64,000 nucleotides of DNA from Dehalococcoidia bacterium (GTDB taxonomy: Bacteria; Chloroflexota; Dehalococcoidia; Lucifugimonadales; Lucifugimonadaceae), in assembly GCA_022819585.1 (NCBI GenBank), contig JAJEGY010000009.1, forward strand, positions 186,001-250,000, in the 5' to 3' direction. Of the stretch, positions 35,987-44,429 are shown piece by piece. Each line of letters starts with the position of its first letter. Within the stretch, counting starts at the first letter, position 1. The notes under the pieces are model-generated. The model was not told the origin of the DNA. It did no database searches and saw only the letters and a program-made list of their open reading frames with translations. Position numbers and translations under genes: made by a program.

Positions 35987-38893
35987 TCATGCCACCGCTT
36001 CGGCTAGGAGTTCGGCTAGGAATTGAGCGGGACGGTCCAACTCGTCTTCGATCTGCTGTTTGCATGAGACGCCGGTGATGGCGAACTGTGTAGACGGCCC
36101 GGCTTTTCGCAGCGCGGGGAAGAGACGGTCTTCTCCGACTTGCAACGAGACGTCGTAGTGCTCCTTGGCGTATCCGAAAGAACCTGCCATGCCACAGCAA
36201 CCGGCGTCGATGAGTTCCGCATTGTAGTTAGGTGGCAGATTGAGGGCGGTTACTGCTTGGGATGTTCCGACCAAGGCACGCTCGTGGCAGTGAACGTGGA
36301 GGCGGATGTCGGCGGAGGTATCGTTCCACTTGATCTGCTGTTGCCCATCGTTTTGTGTTTCTGCTAGAACCTCTTCAAGCATGACTGACGCGTCGGCGAC
36401 TGTTTTGGCTGCCGGGTTAGAGCCGAGGAGATCGGGGTATTCGTCTTTGAGGGTTAGGATGCAGCTACTTTCACATCCGATGATTTTGGCTCCGTTTTCG
36501 ACGTGCGGGAGTAGTGCGTCAACATTTTTCTTGGCGTTTGCGACGGCTTGATCGAGGAGGCCAGATGAGATCATCGGACGTCCGCAACATGCGCGGTCGG
36601 CTAGGTGGATTCGGTAGCCGAGAGCTTCAAGGAGTTTAACGGCGGCGATACCGGATTCGGGATGGTTGAAGTTCATGAAGGTGTCGTGAAAGAGGACGAT
36701 GTCGCCACGCGAGCCGGTGGTTTGGGGTTGGCGGCGATTGAACCACTGCTCGAACGTCTGGCTGACGATTTTGGGGAGTTGTCGGCGTCTATCGATGCCT
36801 AGGACCTTCTCGGAAGCCCATCTGGCTGGGGCGGAACGGTTGACGATGTTAGCGATTGGCGCTAGGGGGCCAGGGGCTAGGGAGTTAAGGCGGTGGATGT
36901 TGGCGACGATGCGAGAGCGTAGGGGGACTGAGTGTGTCTGGTAGTAGAGATCGAGGAATTCGTACTTGATTTTGGCCATGTCGACGTTGGACGGGCACTC
37001 GGATTTGCAGGACTTGCATTCGAGGCAGAGGTCGAGGACTTCGAACATTCGATCGGAGCGTATTTCGTCCAAAGGTATGGCTCCGGAGAGTGCGCCCCTG
37101 AGCGCGTTGGCTCGGCCGCGGGTCGAGTGTTCTTCTTCCCGGGTTGCCATGTAGGAGGGGCACATGGCGCCGGCGTTGACTTTTCGGCAGGCTCCTACGC
37201 CGTTGCATCGTTCGATAGCGCCGGCGAAACTGCCGTCGGCGGTCCAGTCGAGTTTGGTTGGAATGGGCGCGGTTTCGTAGTCGGAACCGTAGCGAAGGTT
37301 CTCGCGCATGTCGGGGGTGTCGAAGACCTTGCCTGGGTTCATGATGCTGTTGGGATCGAAAAGGTCTTTGACTTCGCGGAAGTGGTTGACGAGATCGGTG
37401 CCGAACATCTTTTCGGCCCATGCTCCGCGGACAATGCCGTCGCCGTGTTCGCCGCTGAGGGAGCCGTCGAACTCGAGGACGAGGTCGGAGATTTCGTCGG
37501 CGATCTGGTACATGGTGTCGATGCCGGCGTTCTTTTTGAGGTTTACGAGGGGACGAATGTGAAGGCACCCGACGCTGGCATGGCCGTAGTATCCGGCTTC
37601 GGTGCCGTGGCGTTTGACGATCTCGTCGAAGCGTTCGACGTATTCTGGGAGTCTCTCGGGAGAGACGGCGGTGTCTTCTACGAACGGGAGGGGTTTGGTG
37701 TCGCCTTCGACGTTCATCATGAGGCCTAGACCTGCTTCACGCATGGCCCAGACTTGGCGTTGTTGGGCGGGTTCGAGGAGGAGGGTGACGGCGAAGGTGT
37801 TGGTGTCCCGCTTGATGGCTTGTTCGAACGCGGTGAGTTTCGACTGCACCTCAATGGTGTTCTCTCCGGTCATCTCGACTACTAGGATGTCGGTGGGTTC
37901 GCCTTGGAGAAAGCCGATGTTGCGGGAGAAGCCGAGGGATTTTCGGGCTTGATTGATGATGATTTCTCCGATATGCTCGACGGCGCTGACGTCGTGCTCA
38001 AGGGTGGCGACGGTTGCTTCCATCGAGTCGCGGAGGGTGTGGAAGTGGAGGATGGCGAGGCCTTTTGATTTGGGGATGTCCCAGAGTTTTAGATGGGCGT
38101 CGGTTACGGCGGCAAGGGTGCCTTCGGAACCGACCATGACTTGGGTGAGGTCGATGATCGGGCCGTCGGTGACTGGGGAGTAGACGCGGTCGATGTTGTA
38201 TCCACCGACTCTTCGGAGGATTTTCGGGAAGCGCCTATCGACTTCGGGTGCCGCTGTGTCTGCGATGGTGGGGATGCCGCGGTAGATTTGGCCTTCCAGG
38301 TTTGACAGGCCCATTTTGCCCTCTAGCTGCGAGGCGGTCAGCGATTGAAAGGCGGCTGGCGACCCGTCGGAGAGGATGACGGACATCTGCTGGACTTGGT
38401 CGACGGTCTTGCCGTAGATGATGGAGTGGGAGCCGCAGGAGTTGTTGCCCATGGCACCGCCGATGTTGGCGCGTGAGGATGTGCTGGGATCGGGGGTGAA
38501 GTATTTGCCGGTGTACGCGACTTGGCGATTGAGTTCGTCGATAGTGATGCCGGGCTGAGTATGGACCCATCCTTCCTCGCCGTTGATCTCGAGGACGTTG
38601 TGCATGTATTTCGAGAAGTCGATGACAACGCCGCGGTTGACGGTCTGTCCTGAGAGTCCGGTGCCGCCGCCGCGAGGGAGGACGGAGACGCCTGCGTTGT
38701 TGCAGGTCTCTATGACTGCGCTGACATCGTCAGCGTCATGAGGGAGGACAACGCCGAGGGGCGTGATCTTGTAGATGGATGCGTCGGTGGCGTAGAGCTG
38801 GCGTGAGTAGCGGTCGAATCTGACTTCGCCGGCAACCGCGCGATTGAGTTCTTCAGCGAGTTGCGATCGAGTCGATCGGCTCGCGGTAGTCAC
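35987..38893 (-). CDS. GlcD-type FAD dehydrogenase fused to Fe-S/CCG module
   Basis: A 968-residue fusion. Residues about 35-480 form an FAD-binding type 4 oxidase: VLPRGGGTGLSGQTVNRG, GAMGNNSCGSHS, then the FAD-oxidase C domain ending GEHGDGIVRGAW. Residues about 570-660 carry two Fe-S motifs (CNGVGACRK, CLECKSCKSECP). The rest has two CCG domains (RACCGRPMISSG, DAGCCGMAGSFGYAKEHYD). This matches D-2-hydroxyglutarate/D-lactate dehydrogenases of the YdiJ group. It should pass electrons from a 2-hydroxyacid to the respiratory chain. GTG start, overlapping the terC stop by four bases. Confidence 0.92.
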   Translation of the reverse strand: MTTASRSTRSQLAEELNRAVAGEVRFDRYSRQLYATDASIYKITPLGVVLPHDADDVSAVIETCNNAGVSVLPRGGGTGLSGQTVNRGVVIDFSKYMHNVLEINGEEGWVHTQPGITIDELNRQVAYTGKYFTPDPSTSSRANIGGAMGNNSCGSHSIIYGKTVDQVQQMSVILSDGSPAAFQSLTASQLEGKMGLSNLEGQIYRGIPTIADTAAPEVDRRFPKILRRVGGYNIDRVYSPVTDGPIIDLTQVMVGSEGTLAAVTDAHLKLWDIPKSKGLAILHFHTLRDSMEATVATLEHDVSAVEHIGEIIINQARKSLGFSRNIGFLQGEPTDILVVEMTGENTIEVQSKLTAFEQAIKRDTNTFAVTLLLEPAQQRQVWAMREAGLGLMMNVEGDTKPLPFVEDTAVSPERLPEYVERFDEIVKRHGTEAGYYGHASVGCLHIRPLVNLKKNAGIDTMYQIADEISDLVLEFDGSLSGEHGDGIVRGAWAEKMFGTDLVNHFREVKDLFDPNSIMNPGKVFDTPDMRENLRYGSDYETAPIPTKLDWTADGSFAGAIERCNGVGACRKVNAGAMCPSYMATREEEHSTRGRANALRGALSGAIPLDEIRSDRMFEVLDLCLECKSCKSECPSNVDMAKIKYEFLDLYYQTHSVPLRSRIVANIHRLNSLAPGPLAPIANIVNRSAPARWASEKVLGIDRRRQLPKIVSQTFEQWFNRRQPQTTGSRGDIVLFHDTFMNFNHPESGIAAVKLLEALGYRIHLADRACCGRPMISSGLLDQAVANAKKNVDALLPHVENGAKIIGCESSCILTLKDEYPDLLGSNPAAKTVADASVMLEEVLAETQNDGQQQIKWNDTSADIRLHVHCHERALVGTSQAVTALNLPPNYNAELIDAGCCGMAGSFGYAKEHYDVSLQVGEDRLFPALRKAGPSTQFAITGVSCKQQIEDELDRPAQFLAELLAEAVA

Positions 38894-39906
38894 GCCGCTG
38901 CCTCGTCGACGCTGGCGTGGTGATCGTCGTCAGACTGCGGCAAGACCACTGAAGCGATGACGCTGATGATCAGGATGCCGATCACGATCGCCAGCGATCC
39001 GAGAGTGATCGTGATGGACACCTGATTGGTGGGAACCCCGAGGTTGTGGATGAGGTTGTGGAACTGGTCGTGGATGGCGGTCTCAACGATGATCTTGACA
39101 CCAATGAACCCGAGGATTGCGGCTAGGCCGTATGAAAGAAACCGGAAGAGATTGACGAGACCTTCAAGGAGGAAGAAGAGGGGCCTCATTCCAAGAACGG
39201 CCATCGCGTTGGATGACCAGATGATGAACTGATTCTTGGAGATTCCGATGACGGTGGGTATGGAGTCGATTGCGAATACGACGTCGGTAGAAGCGAGGAC
39301 GATTACGACGAGGGCGAATGGAGTGGCCATTCGGATGCCGTTCTTGATGGTGAAGAAGTTGTGGCCGTCGTATTCGTCCGACACAGGATATAGCTTGCGG
39401 AATCCACGGAGAAGGATGTTCTTCGAAGGGTCGACATCTTCGTCGTGAGAGGTAATGAGTTTGTATGCGGTGTATATGAGGATTAAGGCCAGGAGATACA
39501 GGATGGGTTCAAATAGGTCGATGATGCCGATGGCGAAGAAGATGAAGACGGCTCTGGCGATAAGTGCTCCGACGATGCCGAACAGGAGGGCGCGGGACCG
39601 GAAGAGGTCGGGGAGCGCGAAGTAGTTGAAGATGACGAGGAATACGAAGAGGTTGTCGATGCTCAGAGCTCTTTCGGCAACGTAGGCGGTGGTGTATTCG
39701 ATGCCGAGTTCGGTTCCTCCGGCGATGAAGACCCATACTCCGACGGCGGCGGCTACGAGGGTCCAGAAGATGGTGAGGAGGGTCGCCTCCTTCATCCCGA
39801 CGTGGTGGTCCTTACCGCTGAGGAGGATAAGGTCCAGGAGCAGAAGGACTACGACCCCGACTGAGAATGCGACGAGGATCGTGTAACTGTCGAAATAATC
39901 TGCCAC
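38890..39906 (-). CDS. TerC-family integral membrane protein
   Basis: A 338-residue, about 9-helix membrane protein. It has the TerC signatures AERALSIDNLFVFLVIF and VIVLASTDVVFAIDSIPTVIGIS, with the acidic residues used for metal transport, and NAMAVLGMRPLFF. TerC proteins export manganese or help load metals on exported enzymes. It starts with GTG. The GTGA overlap with the dehydrogenase suggests coupled translation, although a functional link is not obvious. Confidence 0.92.
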   Translation of the reverse strand: MADYFDSYTILVAFSVGVVVLLLLDLILLSGKDHHVGMKEATLLTIFWTLVAAAVGVWVFIAGGTELGIEYTTAYVAERALSIDNLFVFLVIFNYFALPDLFRSRALLFGIVGALIARAVFIFFAIGIIDLFEPILYLLALILIYTAYKLITSHDEDVDPSKNILLRGFRKLYPVSDEYDGHNFFTIKNGIRMATPFALVVIVLASTDVVFAIDSIPTVIGISKNQFIIWSSNAMAVLGMRPLFFLLEGLVNLFRFLSYGLAAILGFIGVKIIVETAIHDQFHNLIHNLGVPTNQVSITITLGSLAIVIGILIISVIASVVLPQSDDDHHASVDEAAA

Positions 39907-39969
39907 GCTGGAGGTTTTTACCGAGTCAATTGAAGCGCGTTAACTATGACTATGCCGCGGCGATCAGGA

Positions 39970-40806
39970 TCAGAAGATGTTGTCGACCGTGAACTGTTGT
40001 TCGCCGGAAGGAGCTTTGAACGCGACTTGATCGCCGACTTTGCGCCCTAGGATTGCGCTTCCAAGGGGGGAGATGTCTGAGATCTTGTTGCGGAGTGGGT
40101 TTGCTTCGTTTGCGGCGACGATTTGGTAGTCGACGTTTCTGTCAGAGTCGATGTTTTTCAGGGTTACCCACGAACCGATCTGGACTTGATCGTTGCTACG
40201 GTCGGATTCTTCGATGATGGTAGCGACTTTGAGGGTCGATTCGAGCCGGTTGATCTGTGCGAGGACCATTCCTTGGTTCTCGCGTGCGGCTTCGAGGGGA
40301 GAGTTTTCGCGGACGTCACCGCTGGCGGCAGCGCGCTCGATCTCATCGGCGAGGCGAATGGTCTCTTGCCGGAGGGATTCGAGACGGTTGACCATTTCGT
40401 CGTAGCCTTGGCGAGTGATCTGAACTTCGCTGGTGCGGCGGCGTATGGAAGCGCCTCGAGCGGCGTTGATGGTGGGTTTTCGTACGCGGATGTGCGGGGC
40501 CAGGCTGATGTCGATGTAGCCCTTTTTCTTTGCGTAGTTCAGGAAGTCTTTTACGGCGGCGATGCGTAACTTGTTCGCTTCGGAAGCGCTTGCGCCGAAG
40601 GTCTCGGAATAGGGACTGACGTCGGAAGGTCGCAACGATACCAGCGAGTTGGTGCCGCCGATCCACCGAGCGAATTTCGAGAGCTCGGGGTGGATGACCC
40701 GCTTGTTCTCATCCGGGATGGACATGACGTACTCGGTAATAGCGTCTTGGACGGTTAAACCGTTGGTGGCGGTGGATGCTGCGTGTTCGTCAGTCTGTGT
40801 TACCAA
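39970..40806 (-). CDS. GreA/GreB-like elongation factor with extra N-terminal domain
   Basis: A 278-residue protein, against about 158 for standard GreA. Residues 1-115 resemble a SAM-like core-binding domain of tyrosine recombinases (LTVQDAITEYVMSI, then LSKFARWIGG, then KLRIAAVKDFLNYAKKKGYI). Residues 125-278 are GreA: the coiled coil with ASGDVRENSPLEAARENQ, where the tip acids lie, and the C-terminal FKBP-like domain (VGSWVTLKN-type, SPLGSAILGRKVGDQVAF). It should rescue backtracked RNA polymerase. TTG start with GAGGTA 6 bases upstream. Confidence 0.88.
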   Translation of the reverse strand: MVTQTDEHAASTATNGLTVQDAITEYVMSIPDENKRVIHPELSKFARWIGGTNSLVSLRPSDVSPYSETFGASASEANKLRIAAVKDFLNYAKKKGYIDISLAPHIRVRKPTINAARGASIRRRTSEVQITRQGYDEMVNRLESLRQETIRLADEIERAAASGDVRENSPLEAARENQGMVLAQINRLESTLKVATIIEESDRSNDQVQIGSWVTLKNIDSDRNVDYQIVAANEANPLRNKISDISPLGSAILGRKVGDQVAFKAPSGEQQFTVDNIF

Positions 40807-40899
40807 GTTGGTTACCTCAATGGCGTTCGATTGCCGGAGTCACGAGAGATCGGCGGATGGGAGAGTAAGGTGCCGATTCTGGATGAGATGCATACTTTA

Positions 40900-40928
40900 A
40901 GTCTACGAGAATCGGGGATTTAATGCAA
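40900..40928 (-). promoter_or_regulatory. Promoter of the greA-like gene
   Basis: On the minus strand: TTGCAT (40928-40923), 17 bases, TAGACT (40905-40900). It points at the greA-like gene and leaves a leader of about 90 bases. Confidence 0.55.
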
Positions 40929-41175
40929 AAGCGGAGGTAATGGTAATTTGCATGGATGGGCAGGATGGAGTAGATGTTAGATTTTATGTCGCGCCGCGTG
41001 GTGAATCGTCGTGCTGTGTCGGGTGCACTCGCGCGACATGCGACATAGGGATGCAGTAACCGTCAGTTCCTCAGGCGTAGGTGATGATACGCCGCTGTTT
41101 ATACTTTCGTTTTGGTGCGGGGTGCCGCGCTGAGCTTAGGTTGTTTAGATGGTAGATGGTCAGATTCGGTGATTG
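40929..41175. other. Divergent intergenic region, right half
   Basis: The region between the greA-like promoter and the DUF1015 gene contains several GCGCGAC/GTCGCGC-like short inversions near 40985-41045. The sequence TTTATACTTTCG sits near 41078. No gene is seen; a rightward promoter is expected here but not pinned down. Confidence 0.4.
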
Positions 41176-42474
41176 ATGGCTGAGGTTCGTCCATTCCGAG
41201 GGATTCGGTACGCTGCGGCTTCGCAGGGCCGGGATTTGGGGGACTATCTTTCGCCTCCGTTTGACTCGATTACGCCGGCGGTTGAGGGGGAGCTTTTGGG
41301 GCGGTCGGAGCATAACATCGTGCGGTTGGAGTTGGCGCCTCGGGAAGGGGCAGATAGGTATGGGTATGTTGCGGAGACGCAGGCTCGGTGGGAGTCGGAA
41401 AAGGTGTTGATGCGGGATGAGGAGCCGTCGGTTTATGTGACTGAGGAATCGTTCGAGTATGGGGGAGTTCGGCAGACGCGTCGGGGGTTTATCGCGGCAG
41501 TGCGATTGGAAGAGTATGACCGGGGGATTATTTTTCCGCATGAGCAGACGCGGGGGCCTTGGGTGGAGGACCGGGTGAGGATGATGGAGGCGACGCGGTC
41601 GGCGCTGAGTCCGTTGCTGGTGGTGTTTCAGGATGACATTCGGCATTCGGTGGGCGGGATTATCCGTGCGGTTGCAGGCGGTCCGCCTTTGGAGACGGCG
41701 TCGATGGCGGGCGGGTATTCGTTGCGGATGTGGCAGTTGACGGATCCTGGGACGTTAGGGGTGTTGGGTGATCTGATGCGGGATTCGGCGATCTTTATTG
41801 CGGATGGGCATCACCGGTATGAGGCGGCGATGAGGTATCGGAGCGCGATCCGTGCGCGGCGGGAGATCGCATCGGATGAGGCGGTGAATTATCGGATGAT
41901 GCACATTGTTTCGATCGATGAGCCTGGGTTGATCACGCGGGGATATCACCGGGTGATTCATGGTGCGTCGGGGGATGAGTTGGATCGGTTGGTGGCGCGG
42001 ATCGGAGAGATGGGCGAGGTCGAGGAATACTCGTTGGTTAGTGACGCTGGGGAGAGACCGGGTGAGTTGTTGAGTGCGGTAGGAATGCGGGATGATGAGG
42101 AGTTTGTGTTTGGGATTTATGGGTTGCCCGGCGGATTCAAGATCGCTCGGGTGTCGTCTGCTGATCCGGTGGGTTTGACGGGTGCGGATGCGTTAGAGAG
42201 GTCGGACTACAGGCGGTTGCATTCGGAGATATTGGATGTGGTTTTTGAGAGAGATCGGGTTGATGATGTGGTGGATTTCGAGTATGAGGCTGAGAGTCTT
42301 ATTTCGCGGGTTGATTCTGGTGAGGCGCAGTTGGGAATTGTGATGCGGTCGATTCCGATGCGTGAGTTTGTGGATATTGTGACGCGGGGGGATCGGTTGC
42401 CGCCTAAGGCGACGAATTTTTATCCGAAACCTCCGGCGGGGGCGGTTATACAGTCGTTGGTTGGGGAGTTGTAG
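41176..42474 (+). CDS. DUF1015 family protein
   Basis: A 432-residue DUF1015 protein. It shows the family's opening (VRPFRGIRYAA), LSPPFDSITPA, SEHNIVRLEL, IIFPHEQT and the well-conserved IADGHHRYEAAMRYR. Function of the family is not established; the HHRYE motif suggests an enzyme. I start at the ATG at 41176; a TTG three bases earlier is also open. The gene uses many GGG and GCG codons like its neighbours. Confidence 0.88.
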   Translation: MAEVRPFRGIRYAAASQGRDLGDYLSPPFDSITPAVEGELLGRSEHNIVRLELAPREGADRYGYVAETQARWESEKVLMRDEEPSVYVTEESFEYGGVRQTRRGFIAAVRLEEYDRGIIFPHEQTRGPWVEDRVRMMEATRSALSPLLVVFQDDIRHSVGGIIRAVAGGPPLETASMAGGYSLRMWQLTDPGTLGVLGDLMRDSAIFIADGHHRYEAAMRYRSAIRARREIASDEAVNYRMMHIVSIDEPGLITRGYHRVIHGASGDELDRLVARIGEMGEVEEYSLVSDAGERPGELLSAVGMRDDEEFVFGIYGLPGGFKIARVSSADPVGLTGADALERSDYRRLHSEILDVVFERDRVDDVVDFEYEAESLISRVDSGEAQLGIVMRSIPMREFVDIVTRGDRLPPKATNFYPKPPAGAVIQSLVGEL

Positions 42475-42521
42475 AGGGGGTGCTTGGTGTTTTCGGGCAC
42501 AACGCTTGAGCAATTGAGATC

Positions 42522-42999
42522 GTGAAGTACGAAATATGCGAGTTTAACGAGGGTGATCCCAGGTGGGCGGAGGTTGTGGGGTTCTTTGATCGACACTGTA
42601 GCGGGCTTCCTGAGTTCGTCGATGGTTACGATCAACGCGACTCTAGGGTGCTTGTCGCGAATACGCGGGGGGCGATCTTGGGGGTGCTTAGGCTGATCGT
42701 GATTCCGATCGGTCCTGAAGACGATCTGCCGTCTGTGAGGATCGATGGCGAGGAGGTGTTGCAGGGGAAGATAAAGGACTTTTTCGTGTTCCCGGAGTTC
42801 CGCCGGCGGCGAATCGGCACGAGCCTGCAAGAAAAGGCGATTGAATTGGCGAAGTCTTTGGGTTGCCGCCAATTGGTTTCGTTCAGCTACTCGCATAGCC
42901 GGGAGAATCACGCATTGAAACTCCAGATGGGGCGCGGTGCGGCCTGAACGTCGCGGGAGTGAACGCCACGGGTTGTATTTCACGATGCCGCTGGGGTGA
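42522..42999 (+). pseudogene. GNAT acetyltransferase with C-terminal frameshift
   Basis: A GNAT-fold acetyltransferase starting with GTG. The acetyl-CoA loop is FRRRRIGTSLQEKAIELA near residues 95-112, preceded by IKDFFVFPEF. The first frame ends at 42947 just after ENHALKLQMG. One base over, the sequence continues as GAVRPERRGSERHGLYFTMPLG and stops at 42999, which is the normal GNAT ending. A single extra G in the GGGG run at about 42931 explains it. Either a real mutation or a read error. Substrate unknown. Confidence 0.75.
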
Positions 43000-43205
43000 G
43001 GGGCACCGCCCTCCTTCTGTGTGGGTGCCCTTACCCTGGGTCTATCCTGCTGAGGGGGATTTGTCCAAAGTCGATGGGTTGGAGTGCTGGTTTTCGTTTT
43101 GGGTTGGTTTTTGGAGGGGTTTCCCCGCCTCGGCGGGCATACCCCGCTCTCGCTTCGCTCACGCGCCCCTTTCGCTCTGCGAAAGGGGCTGTTGTTGGCG
43201 GGAAT
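43000..43205. repeat. Degenerate palindromic repeat cluster
   Basis: A decayed version of the C/T-rich arm and palindrome (GTGCCCTTACCCTGGGTCTATCC...GGGGGAT). It is followed by nested hairpins CCCCGCC-TCGGCGGG and GCCCCTTTCGC-TCT-GCGAAAGGGGC at about 43165-43190, and half of the ATTCCCGCG palindrome (GGCGGGAATGACG). No gene. Confidence 0.6.
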
Positions 43206-43220
43206 GACGTGCTCGTTGCG

Positions 43221-43802
43221 CTAGCCGCGTTCGATTTTTTGGAGGGCGTCGATGATTTCGTCGGTGGGGGCGCGGTCGGCGATGTCTATTCCGATGTATG
43301 AGTATGCGATTCTGCCGTTTTTGTCGATGATGAATACGGCTGGTGCGGCTACGAGGTCTCCATGGAGGTTGTATACGTCGTAGAGTTCGGGGACGCTGGA
43401 GTCTTTAGTTGTGTATAGGAATGGGAAGAAGGCTCTGGTGTTGGCGATCATGGTGCCGGCGCCTTGGAAGTCGTCCATCGAGAGGGCTAGGATCTCGGTG
43501 TCGTAGTTTCGTATGCGGTTGTAGTTTCGTTGCAACTCGACCAGTTGCGAAGCGCATATGCCTCAGAAGAATCCGCGGTAGAAGACGAGGACAACGTTTT
43601 TGTCGCCTTGGTATTGTGAGAGTGTGATGTTTCCGGCGCCGTTAGCCACGGGCAGGGAGAAGTCTGGTGCTTCGGCTCCGGCATCGGAGGAGGATGAGTT
43701 TCCACATGCGGCGGCAAAGAGCACCGCGGTTAGTGTGATAGCGAATGTTGCGAGCCATAGACGGGTTGCCGATGGTCGCGCGTATTTTGTGCGAAGAGTC
43801 AA
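43221..43802 (-). CDS. Peroxiredoxin-like lipoprotein, selenoprotein (third gene of operon)
   Basis: A 193-residue AhpC/TSA-like thiol peroxidase read through TGA at 43565-43563 as selenocysteine (residue 80). Before the TGA the frame reads [11 protein letters not shown] and after it GICASQLVELQ, so the active site is U-G-I-C where relatives have C-x-x-C. The N-terminus is a lipoprotein signal (TAVLFAAACGN). The C-terminus has the thioredoxin-fold VFIIDKNGRIAYSYIG. A SECIS-like hairpin follows the TGA. The TTG start touches the TAG of the preceding gene with AAGG four bases before it. Without recoding, the protein would lose its active site and most of its fold. Confidence 0.83.
43532..43562 (-). 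promoter_or_regulatory. SECIS element of selenoprotein 3
   Basis: Starting 14 bases after the TGA: GCAACT-GGTCG-AGTTGC, a perfect 6-bp stem with a 5-base loop containing GGUC. Its GG begins 21 bases after the TGA, in the range known for bacterial SECIS loops bound by SelB. Confidence 0.75.
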
Positions 43803-44429
43803 CTAACCTTGGATTTCCGACAGAGCGTTGAGGACTTGATTGCCGGAGACTTGGTGTCGGTAGTTTTCGCCGATGTTTTCGTATGCGATGTTTCCGTTTT
43901 TGTCGATGATGAAGACGGATGCGGATGCTAGCCCATCGCCGAAGAGGTCGAAGACGTTGTAGCTGATGGGTACGTCGTTGTTTTTGTTGGTGTAGAGGAC
44001 GGGAAATTCTGCGACGGCCTTAGCGACGATGGATTCGGCGCCGGCGAGGTTGTCGGTGCTAATGGCGAGGACTTCGGCACCGGCGTCTGAGATTTTTGAG
44101 TAGTGTTTCTGCAACTCACCTAGTTGCTTGGTGCAGAAGCCTCACCAATAGGCGCGGTAGAAGACTAGAACGACTTCTTTGTCGCCTTGGAATGACGAGA
44201 GGGATATCTCGGCGTTATCTCGGTTGGCTGCAGGGAGGGTGAAGTCGGGAGCTGCAGGGAGGTCAGAGACGGCAGCGACTTCTTGGGATTTTTCAGGTTC
44301 CGGGGGTACTTGGGATTGCGATTGTTCGGTGGAGCCGGAATCTTGTCCGCAGGCGACGGCGGCGAGCGCGAAGACGCCGACGAGGACGGTCGCGGCTAGC
44401 GATTTGAGGGTTTTGGGTATGGTCCTCAT
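43803..44429 (-). CDS. Peroxiredoxin-like lipoprotein, selenoprotein (second gene of operon)
   Basis: A 208-residue homologue of its two neighbours. TGA at 44144-44142 falls at residue 96 between VVLVFYRAYW and GFCTKQLGELQ, giving U-G-F-C. A lipoprotein-type signal (VGVFALAAVACGQD) and a short Gln/Pro/Glu linker precede the catalytic domain, which ends VFIIDKNGNIAYENIG. The ATG at 44429 has AGGA 7 bases upstream and overlaps the stop of gene one by ATGA. Probable role: reduction of peroxides on the outer face of the cell membrane. Confidence 0.84.
44111..44141 (-). promoter_or_regulatory. SECIS element of selenoprotein 2
   Basis: GCAACT-AGGTG-AGTTGC, a 6-bp stem starting 14 bases after the TGA, with a 5-base loop carrying GGU. 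Geometry is identical to the element of selenoprotein 3. Confidence 0.75.

Noticed and set aside
36932-37729. 265-codon frame on the plus strand inside the FAD dehydrogenase gene
   Set aside because: Antisense to a strongly supported gene; no recognisable domain.
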